Shown one piece after another: positions 1 through 13,000 of a DNA stretch of 64,000 nucleotides. A program made the translations under genes and the position numbers. The notes beneath the pieces were generated by a model. It had not been told where the DNA came from. It worked only from the letters and a program-made list of their open reading frames with translations, and ran no database searches. Each line of letters begins with the position of its first letter. Position 1 is the stretch's first letter. This DNA comes from Ricinus communis (Eukaryota; Streptophyta; Magnoliopsida; Malpighiales; Euphorbiaceae). The stretch lies in assembly GCF_019578655.1 (NCBI RefSeq), contig NC_063258.1, positions 24,990,802 through 25,054,801 on the forward strand. The letters are read 5' to 3'.

Positions 1-670
1 AATTTATTAACAGAATTATCGACCCATCAAATTCAACAGACGGACACATAAAGTAATGAATGAAAATGAGACAATTTATTAATATTTACGGTTACATCTA
101 CTGATTGTTTTATCTGTTTGTTTTAAAACTAATACAATGTGACGATAATTAAATTTTATTTTACTAAATGTGTGGGATATATGGTAAATTTTATTTGTGA
201 TATCACTTGAATTCGACTTGACATATTTATCAAATTTAAATATATATTTTTATTTTTTAAATTAAATTAATTGATAATTAAATATGTATTAATTATTTAT
301 TCTTAAGTATAAAATATTTATATTTTATTTATTTTCATATACATTTAATATATATAATAATTACTCTTTTAAATATTAAATAAAAGTACGGTACTTCAAT
401 AATTCTTTCGTAAATCCCAAATTAAAAACATGGAGAGAAGAAAACCAAACAAAGCTCCGCTTGGTTCGAAGGAAAGAGGGAAGGAAGGAAAAGAGAAAAA
501 AAGAAACATAACACTAGTGTGACTTGAAAGGATGTCCAAATGCCAAGTCATAAAACATTTCTATACACTCACACTCGGACAACTCCTGTACCTTCCTCTC
601 CCACTTTCCTCTCTCTTTTCTTCTCTTTTTGTAGAGTCTCAGTTACACCAATTAATCCAAAAATATCAAT
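1..670 (+). other. 5' flank of the MFS gene; no gene
   Basis: AT-rich upstream DNA. A pyrimidine-rich tract at about 590-640, just before the ATG at 671, looks like a plant 5' UTR. Short open frames here are not convincing as genes. A 19-bp string at 89-107 recurs exactly at 3105-3123 inside intron 2 of the neighbouring gene. Confidence 0.5.
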
Positions 671-3600
671 ATGGTGAGGCTGAAAGCAGGATCAAGGCCA
701 CCGTGGGTAGGACTTGGAGCTGCTGTTTGGGTGCAGATAGCGTCAGGGAATGCTTACAACTTCCCTCTTTATTCTCATTCTTTAAAATCTGTTCTTGGTT
801 TTAACCAACATCAGCTTACTATGCTTGGTGTTGCTAATGATATTGGTGAGAATGTTGGGCTAATTCCTGGTATTGCTTGCAACAAGTTCCCTCCTTGGGT
901 TATTCTCTTGATTGGTTGTTTGGCTTGTTTCTTTGGTTATGGTGTTCTTTGGCTTGCTGTTAGCCGTACTGTTCAGTCTTTGCCTCACTGGTTGGTGAGT
1001 AGTTCTTGCTCATTGCTGATAATGGTTGAATTACCTTTCTTTTTTAACAATTTATGGAAATCTTTGATACCCATCTTGTTGTTTTGATTACTAATCCATA
1101 TTTTACCAAATGGGTATTTGTAAAGATTAGTTCTTTAGATGATTCTTGGGATGGAAGGAGGTAGAGTGATATTTGAGTTAAATGGCACTTTAAATCTATA
1201 GATATTTTATTGACTTTTGTGATCAAATTTTAATAAAAGGAGTATATATGCCTTATATTCAAACGAAGATTTGAGTGAGTGATCTATTCTATGCGTGTGG
1301 GGCTATTTTGGAAGTTAGTTATTGTTTTCTGCTTTGATAATTGCAAAGTCTGTCTTGAAGTTTATGGAGGATAAGGCTCATATTTGTTTTTATTAATTGT
1401 AGCTTGAAGTAAATTTTTTGATGAAATAAAAGTTGTAAATTGGTAAAAATTCTACTTGGTCTGCCGTCTGCCCTGGCTGGTCGCTTGGAAGTGTTAGGAA
1501 ACGTCATGATCATTGTGGTCTGAATTGATGATTGAAAGTAATGGGGAGAAAACATCATAAATAAACTATCCAAGATTACTTTGCCATATAGCTTTAGGGA
1601 GCCTGAAAGGGAACTGAATCTTGCAACAGAAAGAATTTATAAGAATAAGATGAATAAGAAAATCTTTAATTTTTGTTGCAATTTTTATGCAGAAACTTTA
1701 GTTCTGAATGTTTAGCAAATCTTATCTGCTCTTGCAGATTCTGTATTCAGGCATAGCTTAAGAGAACTATGCACGTTTTCCTTTGTGACATAATTGCCAA
1801 GCAAATTAAGTAGTAGCTTTTAGAAAATATGAACAGTAAAAGGGAGATGAACTATGTTTTATCCATAACTTATATGGTTTTCTTTGTAATCTATTTTAAT
1901 TTATTCTGTGATCCAGATATTCTTACTAAGCTTGTTTTGAGGCTGACTACTGCCGCCTTTGGCCGAGTGGCATGTATTTCAAGATGGTAGTTTTTGAACT
2001 TTTCTAACAAACTGGACTTATTTATACTTTTCATTATCTGATCTTCCAGCTATTTCTTGCACTCTGTGTTGGCACAAACAGCAGCGCTTGGTTGAGCACA
2101 GCAGTGCTTGTGACTAACATGAGAAACTTCCCCCTTAGTCGAGGCACAGTTGCTGGTATTCTTAAAGGTTATGGAGGGATCAGTGCAGCTGTGTTCACTG
2201 CAATTTACAGCATGCTTCTTGATAATTCTTCCTCTAAGCTTCTGATGTTCCTTGCAATTGGAATTCCAGTTCTGTGTTTCATGATGATGTATTTTGTAAA
2301 GGCTTGTACTCCAGCTTCTGGTGAGGACTCTTCGGAACACTCCCATTTTCTTTTCATCCAGGCAACTCTTGTTATACTTGGATTTTATGTTCTCATAACC
2401 ACAATATTGGACCACATGCTTCATTTGAGTTCCCCAATATCCTATAGTTTTCTTGCTATGATGATTATCCTTGTCATGGCTCCACTTGCAATCCCCATAA
2501 AGATGACAATTTGTCGTACTAGAGCCACTAAATCGGAATTACTTGACCAATCAGTTGAGTCTTCAGACTGTTTGGTACAAGCTGAAGGAAATGGAGAAAA
2601 AACTGAACCATTACTCAAATCATCTTCATCAACACAGACATTTGGTAGCTTTCGGGAAAACGATGAGACATCTGAGGTGGCTATGCTTCTAGCTGAGGGT
2701 GAGGGGGCAGTGAAGAAGAGGAGACGGCCCAGAAGAGGGGAGGATTTCAAATTTACTGAAGCCTTAGTTAAAGCCGATTTTTGGCTTCTTTTCTTTGTGT
2801 ACTTTGTTGGGGTCGGTTCTGGGGTAACTGTGCTCAATAATCTTGCTCAGATAGGGATCGCACTAGGTGTTCATGATACCACAACCTTGTTATCACTCTT
2901 CAGCTTTTGCAATTTTGTGGGACGTCTTGGTGGTGGTACTGTCTCTGAACATTTTGTCAGGTTAGTAAAATCTAGCAATTTTGGTCATCATTTAGGCAAC
3001 GTTTATTGAATAATTAGTCTATATGCCCATATCTACGTGGTTCAATGCACAACTTATCTAAAAGAAATTTTTCCAAGGATACAAAATGTGCTATTAAATA
3101 TATCCGGTTACATCTACTGATTGACATGTCTTAGTAAAATACAAAATGCACTCAGGATGCAGTCCATCATAGGATCTTGAGCATACTGATGGTTTTTGGA
3201 ATGGGATGTTCACTGGTATTATTGTGCATATGATTGGATTTGATGTCAAAATAATGCTCGGTTGTCATTGTCATATCATATGATGAGTATCAAGGTCACG
3301 AGCAAAACTATCTTTCCATCCACTCAATTGAACAGTGGACTTCTGATCAGACATGACTTGTAACGGTTTTTATTTCATTAATCAGCAAATATAAAGTTAA
3401 ATATTGATTCTGTTCATATTATTTGCCTTCTGCCTTGAACTTCCTTATCGGCATACCCTGAAATTTCAAATTTGTGCATTATAATAGTTTGGCTTTACGT
3501 GTCCAGATGGTATCGAGTATTTCATTTCCCTATTTCATTATTTTGGCTGCATTATAGTTATTAATGTTGGAAATTTCTTATCTGCAGGTCAAGAACAATC

Positions 3601-4077
3601 CCTCGTACAATATGGATGACATGCACTCAAATAGTGATGATCATAACATACCTGCTGTTTGCTTCTGCCATTGATGGTATCCTTTATGCTGCAACTGCAT
3701 TACTTGGTATTTGCTATGGGGTTCAGTTTTCTATCATGATTCCAACTGTCTCTGAGCTTTTCGGCTTGAAGCATTTCGGTATATTTTACAACTTCATATC
3801 GATAGGAAATCCACTTGGAGCATTCCTCTTCTCAGGTCTCCTAGCAGGATATATATATGATACGGAGGCAGCAAAGCAGCAGGGGATGAATCTGTTGTTG
3901 GGCTCAAGCATCGCCTGCATAGGTCCAAATTGCTTCAGGCTAACCTTCTTGGTTCTGGCCGGCGTCTGTGGTGTGGGCTCCATCTTGAGCCTTATTCTAA
4001 CTATGAGAATATGGCCTGTTTATGAGATGCTTTATGCTGGGGGTTCCTTCAGGCTACCTCAAACTTCAGCTCATTAA
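671..4077 (+). CDS. Nodulin-like major facilitator superfamily transporter, 3 exons
   Basis: Exons 671-994, 2050-2960 and 3588-4077 join in frame across GT-AG introns to give 574 residues, the usual length of the plant nodulin-like/NFD4-type MFS family. The N-terminal half is hydrophobic and starts MVRLKAG with WVGLGAAVWVQIASGNAYNF, the family's first membrane helix. A hydrophilic acidic and basic loop with KKRRRPRRGEDF lies in the middle of exon 2. The C-terminal half resumes with KADFWLLFFVYFVGVGSG and includes the conserved GICYGVQFSIMIPTVSELFG. The end GGSFRLPQT is also typical. The first exon junction is phase 0, and the second splits an Arg codon. The family comprises multi-pass membrane proteins with mostly undefined substrates; I cannot infer a substrate here. 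ATG 671 is chosen because homology-like sequence starts there; the overlapping frame from 532 is a shadow. The gene appears intact. Confidence 0.9.
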
Positions 4078-5816
4078 AGTTATTGTTGCATGGAGGTTTG
4101 AAGTCATTAAGAAAGCCATTCCTAATGAAGCACATGTTAGTATAGATACTTCAGATCCAGTAAGTTTAGGGTTTAGGATTTCAGTCAGTTCAATTCATGT
4201 TTGAGTGGCCATCCATCAATTCAAGGTGCATCAAATGCTTATTACTCTGATTATGATGCTAAAATCATTCTATTTTAAAACAAAATGTGAATTAGATTAT
4301 GTTCCAATTTACACTAATGCGTGAAATGTATGTGCACACCAATCATAAATATTAATTTGCTGAAGATTTATTATGCCAAAGATATTTTAACATATTTGAT
4401 TAAGAGGAGTTTTCTAAAAGAAAGAAATAAGAGGCAAATTGAGTTAGTGACCATTAAATTCCGAGAGGTAAATTTTATCAACAGCATAAATGTGCATACA
4501 ATGAGCATAATTATCATTGACAATGCATACACCTTGTCTTTATAATCAATGCCTAACCAAACAACTTACCCTTTGGCTTATTTATGTTTATGGTGAAGTT
4601 ATTTCATCAAAGCTTATAAATAAGGTGCCAGGGGGAAATGACCATCCTTGTCAATTAGTAGGATAGGTAGGGTGTGGCACCCTCATTTAGCCTAGAAAAT
4701 ATATAAGATGACAGATGCATTCTCATCAGTTACCTCTTAATGTAAATTTTTTAATTGTTTATCTGAATATATTACCTTCTAACTTGAGTTTTTAAGTAGG
4801 CTTGATGGAGTTGGTGGTCGTTATTAATAATAAATGCTAATTATAGGAGATCAGTTGTTCTAAGTATCTGCAGGATAGATTTTCAAAGCCAAACAACAGT
4901 CACCTTAACAGCTATTTGCATCAGGCAAGGAGTACATATGGAGTTCCTGATATAATTGAAACTGAGATACCTTTCTACTAAAGCTGTTGTTTAACATCAG
5001 TTGCGGGTGGCATTCTGTTGAAGCATGAATATGGTGGCAAAGATATGACTTTTTGCTCCCCGCAAGTGGGAAAAGAGAAAAAGAATAGGATTTATGGAAT
5101 GTAGATGCTTTAAGTTCTTATATTTATTCGTATTGGTTACGGTAGTTGCTTTAGTTATATGTATTAAATGTTGCTATTGATTGCAGGGATAACGAAAGTG
5201 ATGTAGAAAGGCAGTTGTTAGAGCAGCAGCATAGTTGGCGCCTTGCTCAACAGATAAAACCTCCTTGCAGAGTTATAGATGAAAATTTACAGTGTTTATA
5301 GAAGTTTTTGTAAGTATTTATTCATCGGCAGCTAGAGAATCAGAAATCAACCAACTGATGATGTGAGGTGTTCTAGTACGGATTGCAGTTCTCATTACAT
5401 AACTGCTTAGAAAGCAGTCTTTTATTACAGAACCAGATTTAGGTAGCAGTAGTTGCAGCCAGTATTGATACTTTTTAAGTGTCTGTTGTTCTCACTTATT
5501 TGCCTGAACTGCTGTACTATAAAATCATTAAATATACTTCAGTTTTGGTGGTGCTTAATTTCTGTGAACTACTGTTCTTTTAAATGTTGCCTAGAAGACC
5601 TCTACGCGAAATCAAAATTCAGAATCTTGAATCAAGCAAGTACAACAGAAAGCCTGAGAACAATACACAAAAACAATGACTTATTTTGTGGTCATTTTCT
5701 AAAATTTAAAACACTTAAAATCATATGAACATCAGATAAACAGACATTATCTTTGAAGATGTAGTAGAATTAACAAAAATGAAGAAGAAGAGATAAGACT
5801 TTCTAAGAAACTAAGT
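4078..5816. other. Spacer between convergent genes
   Basis: This stretch lies between two convergently transcribed genes, so both 3' UTRs should fall in it. At 5187-5299 a plausible 3' splice site (ttgcag, ending 5186) is followed by an open stretch containing NESDVERQLLEQQHSWR that ends in TAG. It could be a spliced 3' UTR exon or an alternative last exon of the transporter, or chance. I do not recognise it. Nothing else here is supportable. Confidence 0.35.
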
Positions 5817-6608
5817 TCAAGTGGGTTTCATGTCTTGGAAAAGTTCAGACCACAAGGACTGATCATCAAAATCATCAGGTATCATTCTTTCCTTGTTACT
5901 ATCTAACGGTCTAGGTACTCTTGGGCTTCTACCACCACCCGTGGACTTTTGTTGCACTCTTCCATCTGAACTACCGTACAGCTTTGGACTCCTGTATGCA
6001 AACACCAATCTATCATGAACTTTCCCGTCCAAAGGGCCAGACAATCTCAAGTTGTTTCTACTGTTGTTAAGCATCAAATTTTCTGGTACTCTTCCATCCA
6101 AAGGCCCAGATAGCTTCAGAACTCTTGGATTTTGCATCAAATTTTCAGGTATTCTTCCATCCAAAGGTCCTGATTTTGCTTGCCTCCTGGTTTTGATTAC
6201 TTGAGGCTGCAGCTTCTCTACTTGAAATTCCTTGTCACTCTTGTAGTTTCTTGTCAATCCTCCTCTGCGCTGCCCCTTATTTCGGACTGGCTCCGGCAAA
6301 GCCTTGAACACAGATTCCTGATCATGAAAAACCAACTTGCCAATACACTTCCTGATGCTCTTTTTGGTTTTGTTGATTGCATTCTTGAGCTTGCAAAGAC
6401 TAGTAGTACCTGCCCCAGCTTCCTTTCTAGCAAGCTTGAGTATTTCAAGCCTATGCTTAGCTACTGAAATGCCCATACTTTGGAGAAACTCATGGTTGAA
6501 GTAGGTTAAGTCTTCAGCTTGAAGCTCATTTCTTGCAAAAGCAAGGCCATATTCATAGATTAGTGAAGGCTCAAGACTGCTTCTAGATAACCAAGAGAAC
6601 CAGTCCAT
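5817..6608 (-). CDS. SAM-domain protein with SGPLDG repeats, single exon
   Basis: Intronless, 263 residues. The start is placed at 6608 (MDWFSWLSRS): the open frame extends 70 codons further upstream, but that part is low-complexity and reads like 5' UTR. Residues about 5-63 form a sterile alpha motif: LIYEYGLAFARNELQAEDL, then FLQSMGISVAKHRLEIL, the classic terminal SAM helix. A basic stretch follows (NKTKKSIRKCIGK, about 79-91). Then SGPLDG occurs at about 146, 167 and 190, with a decayed fourth copy (SSDGRV) near 213, giving a spacing of 21-23 residues. SAM domains mediate protein-protein or RNA binding, and similar small plant SAM proteins are largely uncharacterised. The C terminus is acidic and aromatic (DDFDDQSLWSELF). 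A TATATATT on the minus strand at about 6680-6687 is a possible TATA box. The partner or role is unknown. Confidence 0.85.
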   Translation of the reverse strand: MDWFSWLSRSSLEPSLIYEYGLAFARNELQAEDLTYFNHEFLQSMGISVAKHRLEILKLARKEAGAGTTSLCKLKNAINKTKKSIRKCIGKLVFHDQESVFKALPEPVRNKGQRRGGLTRNYKSDKEFQVEKLQPQVIKTRRQAKSGPLDGRIPENLMQNPRVLKLSGPLDGRVPENLMLNNSRNNLRLSGPLDGKVHDRLVFAYRSPKLYGSSDGRVQQKSTGGGRSPRVPRPLDSNKERMIPDDFDDQSLWSELFQDMKPT

Positions 6609-6942
6609 GGCTAGCTTTGGATTGTGTTGTGTTGTGGTATGGTATAAGATACAAAAACAAAATATAAGGTGGTGATGTAAATATATATGAGATAAATACA
6701 TGGTAACATGTGATGTGAAGTGGTCCTTAAAATATATGTACATAAATAGATAAGGGGGAGGAGGAGAAGAAGAGTAAGTAAATGTGGTTGGGTACGTTAT
6801 TGGGATTGATACTATCATCTCTTCTTTATTAAATTTGGAAGGTAGCTGACATATATTGACAGTGACAATAACAAATTTGGAAGTCGAGGTTAGTTATCTT
6901 TTAGGTTGTAAGAGCATTAACTTTTTTGTTTGATCTGTTTTT

Positions 6943-7149
6943 TTGTCTACTTATAAATTTGAATTTGTTTATTCAAGTGTGAATGATATCTCTGTTCCAC
7001 AATTACAATTTCTGATGACAATCATATATGAAGAGATAAATAACCTTTGCCAACAAGATACTATGAGCTCACGTATTTACTATATCCGTGGTGTAGCAGA
7101 TCAGCTAGCTAACAATGCTCTTTTCTTGTTAACAAGTGCTAAAACTTAG
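6943..7149 (+). pseudogene. Possible RNase H-like domain remnant
   Basis: A 68-codon open frame with no ATG at its start. Its C-terminal half has VPQLQFLMTIIYEEINNLCQ followed by YYIRGVADQLANNALFL. This resembles the end of the plant RNase H-like (RVT_3) fold, where an arginine-asparagine motif precedes vADxLA. The catalytic first part is absent, so this would be a decayed fragment of a LINE-type or RVT_3 gene. The match is short, so chance is possible. Confidence 0.3.
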
Positions 7150-10044
7150 GTAGTTTATGAGAGTATGGTGGTAAAAGAATGGGAGGGGAAGTAGATATTC
7201 TGATTCTTGTTATTGTGGAGAAAGTAACTAATTATTTCGAGAGGCTAGATAACTACAATTTCTTTTATTTTTAACATTTAATTAATCAATATTTTTTCAT
7301 TTAAATATTCTAAGAATTAATACTAATTTTTGTTTGATTAATATTATCAGTTAAAAGTTTCAATCATAGAATACTATTTATTAATTTGATCTTTATCTTA
7401 ATAATTTGATGAGTGAAAATTAAATTTCACATAAAATAATTATTTATGTTCTTAAAATAATAATAATAATTTATATTTTTCAAATATTTTTTGATATTAT
7501 AATGTTATTTAAATAAAAAAAATTTATTGAGCTACTAAAGTATTTTAAAAATTATTTAATATTAATTGATGATATACAAATTATATTTATCATATATATT
7601 TATTTTTATTTTTAGAGAATATGAATATTTTTTATTAAAAAAATATTAAACATCTCGCTTATATTTTTTTAATTTTTGTCCACCTAATATATGACATATG
7701 ATATTTTTATTAAAAAAATTAAACATCTCGCTTTTATTTGTTTTAATTTTTGTCCGCCTGATATGACATGATATTTTTATTAAACTATTTCGTTATAATT
7801 TGAATTTTAGAGATACTTTTATAAAAATATTTCATGTCACATGGACAAAAATTGAGACAAATAAAAATGGGTTGCGAATCATTAATCTTATTGATTTCTA
7901 GCTTTCGTAGAAGTAGGGTACTGTAATACCAAAAAAAATGCCTGAGCTGGCATTTGCATACGAGGGTGTTCTTTACTGTGCTTGTGCAATGTAGGTGGGA
8001 TTTATCCCTTTATAACAAAAAGAAAGAAAAGGGTAAGAAAATATAGTTGTTAAGTTACCATATTTGCAAAGAACTCAGAAGACTGATAAATGATACATGT
8101 CCCATTTTCTAACCCTATATAATTGCAACTAATAGCTAGTGGGACTACCCACTTTAGTAGTTAAGCTTCATTGCATGGCGCAGTGCTAATTAGGGTACAC
8201 CCCCAACTTCAACAACAAAAATGGCGTTATAAAATGGCACCTAACTGTACAACATTTTTAAACTTCTGCAGAAAGCAGGTTGAAGAGGCACCTAATTCAT
8301 TTCCAGAATAAAACCTCGTCTGAGAACTAACTATGTCGTTATATAACATAATTATTTGAAAACTAATATTTCAGATAGTTATTAAGTGTTGTTCTTGAGT
8401 AACAGCAAAGACAACGGAACTATTAAAAGGGAAAGAAAAATGGCCATTGTTGATGTGGTACCGAATCTCCCTTGTGATATGGTACATTCTACTCATGAAC
8501 AAAACGACCAAAAAGTCTATCAGTTTGGTTACCCCTTAGATTTTAATTAAGAATGTGACTGTGGTAGCTGGCAATTGTGAGCATGGAATATAGTCATATG
8601 GGGGCTTCATAATCATGGGACCCCATGGGAAGATATTTATGAGTATGAAATTAGAGGAAAGATACTGAAAGTTTTAGAGGACCCTTTGAAGTTTTATGAA
8701 GTGCACAGTTTTATCATTGAGTTGAACTTTGAGATGCTAAGTATTACCTAGAAATGACTACAGGTAGAACGAGTTTTTCTAATCTTATTCTTGTTGATTA
8801 GAGGGAATTTTGTGATTTTCATTCTTGTTCTTTAGGAACTTGAAGTGTAAATAGTGATTAGAGCAAGAAAAAAAGAAGACCTGGGTGAAAATATAATATG
8901 AGATATTCAAGCACCAGCAATATCAAGTTAATCCCGGAAATTGGAATAGATTTTCATATGCCAATTGTATCGATTTGAAACTCTAGGGAAGGGCAACAAT
9001 CTGGATAGGTAAGATTAATAAATAAATAAAAAACTTAAAAATGGGCAGCAAGAGCAGGTAAAGAGGCTAAACTAATCTGAGTAAAAAAGTCAAAGGTTGG
9101 GTATCCAATTATGAAATCATAATTGGACTCTGATGCTATTGATTAGTCAATTACCAAATCCACATGACATTATCATAATCAAACGAGTATTTATTTCTCG
9201 ATGTGGTTAGGTTATTATAATATATATAGGCAGGTAGGTAATCATTAGCAAGTGCCCAAAGAAGGGGTCAATGGCCTAAATACCAACCATAGTTTGGACC
9301 CAAATTAAGGATTTGTTTGAAACAAATTTTGGATTACAAATTAGGGGTTCTATTTATTTAGTTATGATATTATTTACATTATATAACTTAGACTATTATA
9401 TTTGTCAGTCTCAACATAATGACAAAAAAATTCAAGTAAACTCAAAGTATGATTTTTTTTTTTTAAAATTCATATATAGTTAGGGTCCAATGATCAATAA
9501 AAAAAATTTATTTGTTATTTTAATATTAAGATATGATAGGAGGCTAGGCCTCAACAAATGGGTAGGATAATACGTAACTTTTAGTATTAGAGTTTATTTT
9601 CACATTTCAAACTATAATTTTGTAGTCATAGAAGAAATAATTTTATTGATTAATGTAAAACTCGTTTTGTATTTATAATAATTAAATCCAATTATCGACC
9701 ATAGATTAATATGACATGATTTCAACATTGTGACTATAAGCCAATAGGTATACAATCTAATAAGCAATGTGTCGTATACAGTATACTCTGCCACAGGTTA
9801 TCACTCGCTGGTTACCGAGAGAAATTAAAGGGCGCGCTTAACTGACTCAACATAACTAACTAACGAAAAAACGGTTATATTAACTAACTCAAACTTTAAC
9901 TAACCCCAATTCTTTCGGTCAACAACAGCCATTCTTGATTCTTGATTCTTAATTCTTCTCTTATTACTTAATTTCATTCAGAATCCTGCAATCCTTTTCT
10001 CTTCTTTCTGTTTGTAAGAACAATTCTTTTCTTTTTTTGCACTA
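7150..10044. other. AT-rich spacer between the SAM gene and MICU
   Basis: No open frame with recognisable protein similarity and no RNA gene that I can support. It contains the small foldback repeat at 7624-7868. The last 200 bases before 10045 are less AT-rich and should hold the MICU promoter and 5' UTR, but I see no clear TATA box. Confidence 0.4.
7624..7868. repeat. Tandem and inverted (foldback) repeat
   Basis: A unit of about 73 bp containing catctcgctt and aatttttgtccnCCT is repeated directly (about 7624-7696 and 7697-7770). The second unit is then mirrored: 7732-7781 is the approximate reverse complement of 7812-7868 (atttttgtcc...gacatg against catgtcac...ggacaaaaat), separated by about 30 bp. 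A hairpin with arms of about 50 bp could form. It may be a remnant of a foldback MITE. Confidence 0.55.
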
Positions 10045-13000
10045 ATGTTTTCTCGAGCACCCTTAAGAAAATCCTCACATTCTATCAATCGAGTGCTAAG
10101 CAATCAGCAGCTCTGCATTCGCCACTTCATCAACCAACCAGAAGGCCCCTCTTCCTCGTCATCTTCATTGAGGCCATCCTTTGGTGGGTCTGGCAATGGT
10201 AATGACCAGAAGAGCAGGGACGCCTTGTTGAAGTTGCTGCTAAGATGGGTGCCTTCTTCCGGGGTTGTGATTGTTGGTTTTAGCTATTGGTACTCTTCTT
10301 TCAATGATGAGGATTCTTTTGTGTCATTGGCCGAAAGTGCGGTATGGGAGTCAGGTAATGATCTTTTTCCGCCCAAGGAGAAGCACAAGTTCCTCTTCAA
10401 AGGTAGGTACTTCATTTGTTTGTGATTTGAGTTTTAGTTTTGTTGAGGGAATTCATGTTTTAGATACACAGAAGTATGTAAGATATTATAGTAATGTTTG
10501 GTTCTGTTATTAAATAGAAACATACTGAAAAATCTAACCAATATTTCAGATTCTTACCGGAGAAGAATTTTCTTTAATTACGAAAAGCGCATTCGGATGA
10601 CAAGTCCCCCCGAAAAGGTGACATAACTCTTTCCACACGTTCAATAATTTCACTGGATTATGCAAGCATTTATAAGATAACATTCCTGTGCAAAAAGAAA
10701 AAAGAAAGAAGAAGAAAACAAGACAATATAAGAACTGAAAACCAAAAATTATATTGCAATGGAAAAAGAATTTGCAAAATAGAAATGGTGTTGGACATAT
10801 GGTGCTAGACGCATTGTTCTGGGCATTATATCCATTAAGGATTACATGAATAGACACATTTTTCATTGAGAAGTATAAGGCTATAAATGGCAACAAACTT
10901 GACTCATAAAATTCTAAGTACATTAAACATAAAATGACTTTGCATTAACGAAAATTTAGTGATAATAATATAATGTTTTCTGTATTTCAATAATAAAGAC
11001 TCCTAACTCTAAATTTTTTTTTGAAATTAAATGCAACTTAAGTAACATATCTTCAATTCTCCATGCAAAATCAATTTCAAACTCAAGGTAAATAACATGA
11101 CCAGCAATTTGTGGAAACAGGGTTGTTAGTTACATCTTGGAAATTTCTACTTTACAAACTGCAAAAGTTATTAGGGTCCGTTGCCTTCAGATTTAGGATA
11201 TTGTATCATCAGGACAATGATTCTTCTTTGTGCTAGGTGCACCAACGCACATCCATTTGAAGCTAAGCTTGGACTAAGCTAGGCATGTATGGCCATGTGA
11301 GGCCAATGCTGCCGTCGCCAGGGCCAGTGGTGTCTGGATCTGGCATTACAGCATGTCTCTGAAATGGCCACAACCTTAAATGATAGCCATGATCCCAATT
11401 ATCAATTGGCCTTACTAAAAAAAAAATCAAGAAAAAGTCGTTCAGAAGCATAGAATAAAGAAGGAAGGTTCTCCTTATCCTCCTGATCGTACTCTGTGTG
11501 GAAATAACCTGTGTAACCTTGATCCTGAGTTCTCATTTCATTTACCCTTTCAGGTTTTTGAGTACTTTGCATCTCTTCGGACCCCTGCTGGAGATGTTCT
11601 CATGACACCAGCAGACTTGATGCGAGCAGTCGTTCCCGTGTTTCCTTCATCAGAATCAGATCGTGTTAGAGAGGGCTTTCTGAGAGGGGAACGACTCCCT
11701 GGCGAGTTGCAGTGCGAGCCTTCAGAATTTTTCATGCTCTTTGATACTAACAATGACGGACTCGTATCTTTTCCGGAGTGAGTGCCAATTATCCATTTAA
11801 GACTCATATGAACTTATTTTTAGAAAATTCTACTTTAAATCAACCTCAATTACAGTGTGCTAAGTTTTCTGTTAAATAATTTTGTGCTCTTAGTCAACCC
11901 TTTTCATTCTTTTTGGTTCTCAGGTACATCTTTTTTGTTACACTTCTCAGCATTCCTGAATCAAGCTTTTCTGTGGCATTTAAAATGTTTGACCTCGACA
12001 ATAATGGGTAGAACACTTGCGCTTTCATCAGACAGCTATATTGTAGTCTTAAGAATTCCCATTTCTGTCTCTTTGGAGACCGGTCTCTATGTGTTAATGA
12101 ACTTGTGGTCTCTTGTGGTTTTATCATCAAAATTATAGTGTTCACTTTATTCCTTTTACATAGAATTCTAATTATCATTGCTCATTTCCCGTTGATTGTC
12201 CAAAAATTTTGTGGTACATTAGCATCTGTGTTAACGTTTGCTTCTTAGTTTGTGCCTCATAAACTGATTTATGCGTCTTTTGCCAGAGAGATTGATAGGG
12301 AAGAATTTAAGAAGGTGATGGGTTTAATGCGAGCACAAAACAGGCAAGGGGCAACCCACAGGGATGGACAGCGACGAGGACTCAGAGTTTTGCAGCCTGT
12401 GGAGAATGGTGGACTGTTAGAGTACTTCTTTGGCAAAGATGGCAAGACCTGTCTACAGCATGAAAAATTTGTCCAATTTCTAAGAGACTTGCACGATGAA
12501 GTAAAACTACATGCTTTTCGCTCTCTCTCTCTGCATAATTCTGAAATTGACCTGCCATGAAAATTTCAAGTTAGAAAAAAAAACTATTTTTAAATCAGAT
12601 CTTTATTTGAAAAATCATCAATTCCTTACGATTTGTATAGGGATACACTAAAGATATTGAATTTTACAGATTTTGAGGTTGGAATTTGCACATTATGACT
12701 TCAGAACTCGTGGAACTATTTCAGCTAAAGATTTTGCCTTATCTATGGTTGCATCTGCTGACATTAGCCATATAAACAAGTTGCTAGATCGGGTTGATGA
12801 ACTAAACAATGAGCCTCATCTTCGGGACATTAGAATTACATTTGAGGAGTTCAGAGCATTCGCAGAGCTACGGAAACAACTACAGTCTTTGTCTCTGGCC
12901 ATTTTCAGTTATGGAAAAGTGAATGGAACGCTAACAAAATATGACTTCCAGAGAGCTGCATCCCAAGTATGCATTTGATACAAGCTATTCTAATATTCTG

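Noticed and set aside
532..804. 90-codon frame at the start of the MFS gene
   Set aside because: Overlaps the MFS first exon in another frame and reads as 5' UTR-derived sequence.
11263..11451. Minus-strand open frame within a MICU intron
   Set aside because: Falls inside intron 2 of MICU, is short and shows no domain.
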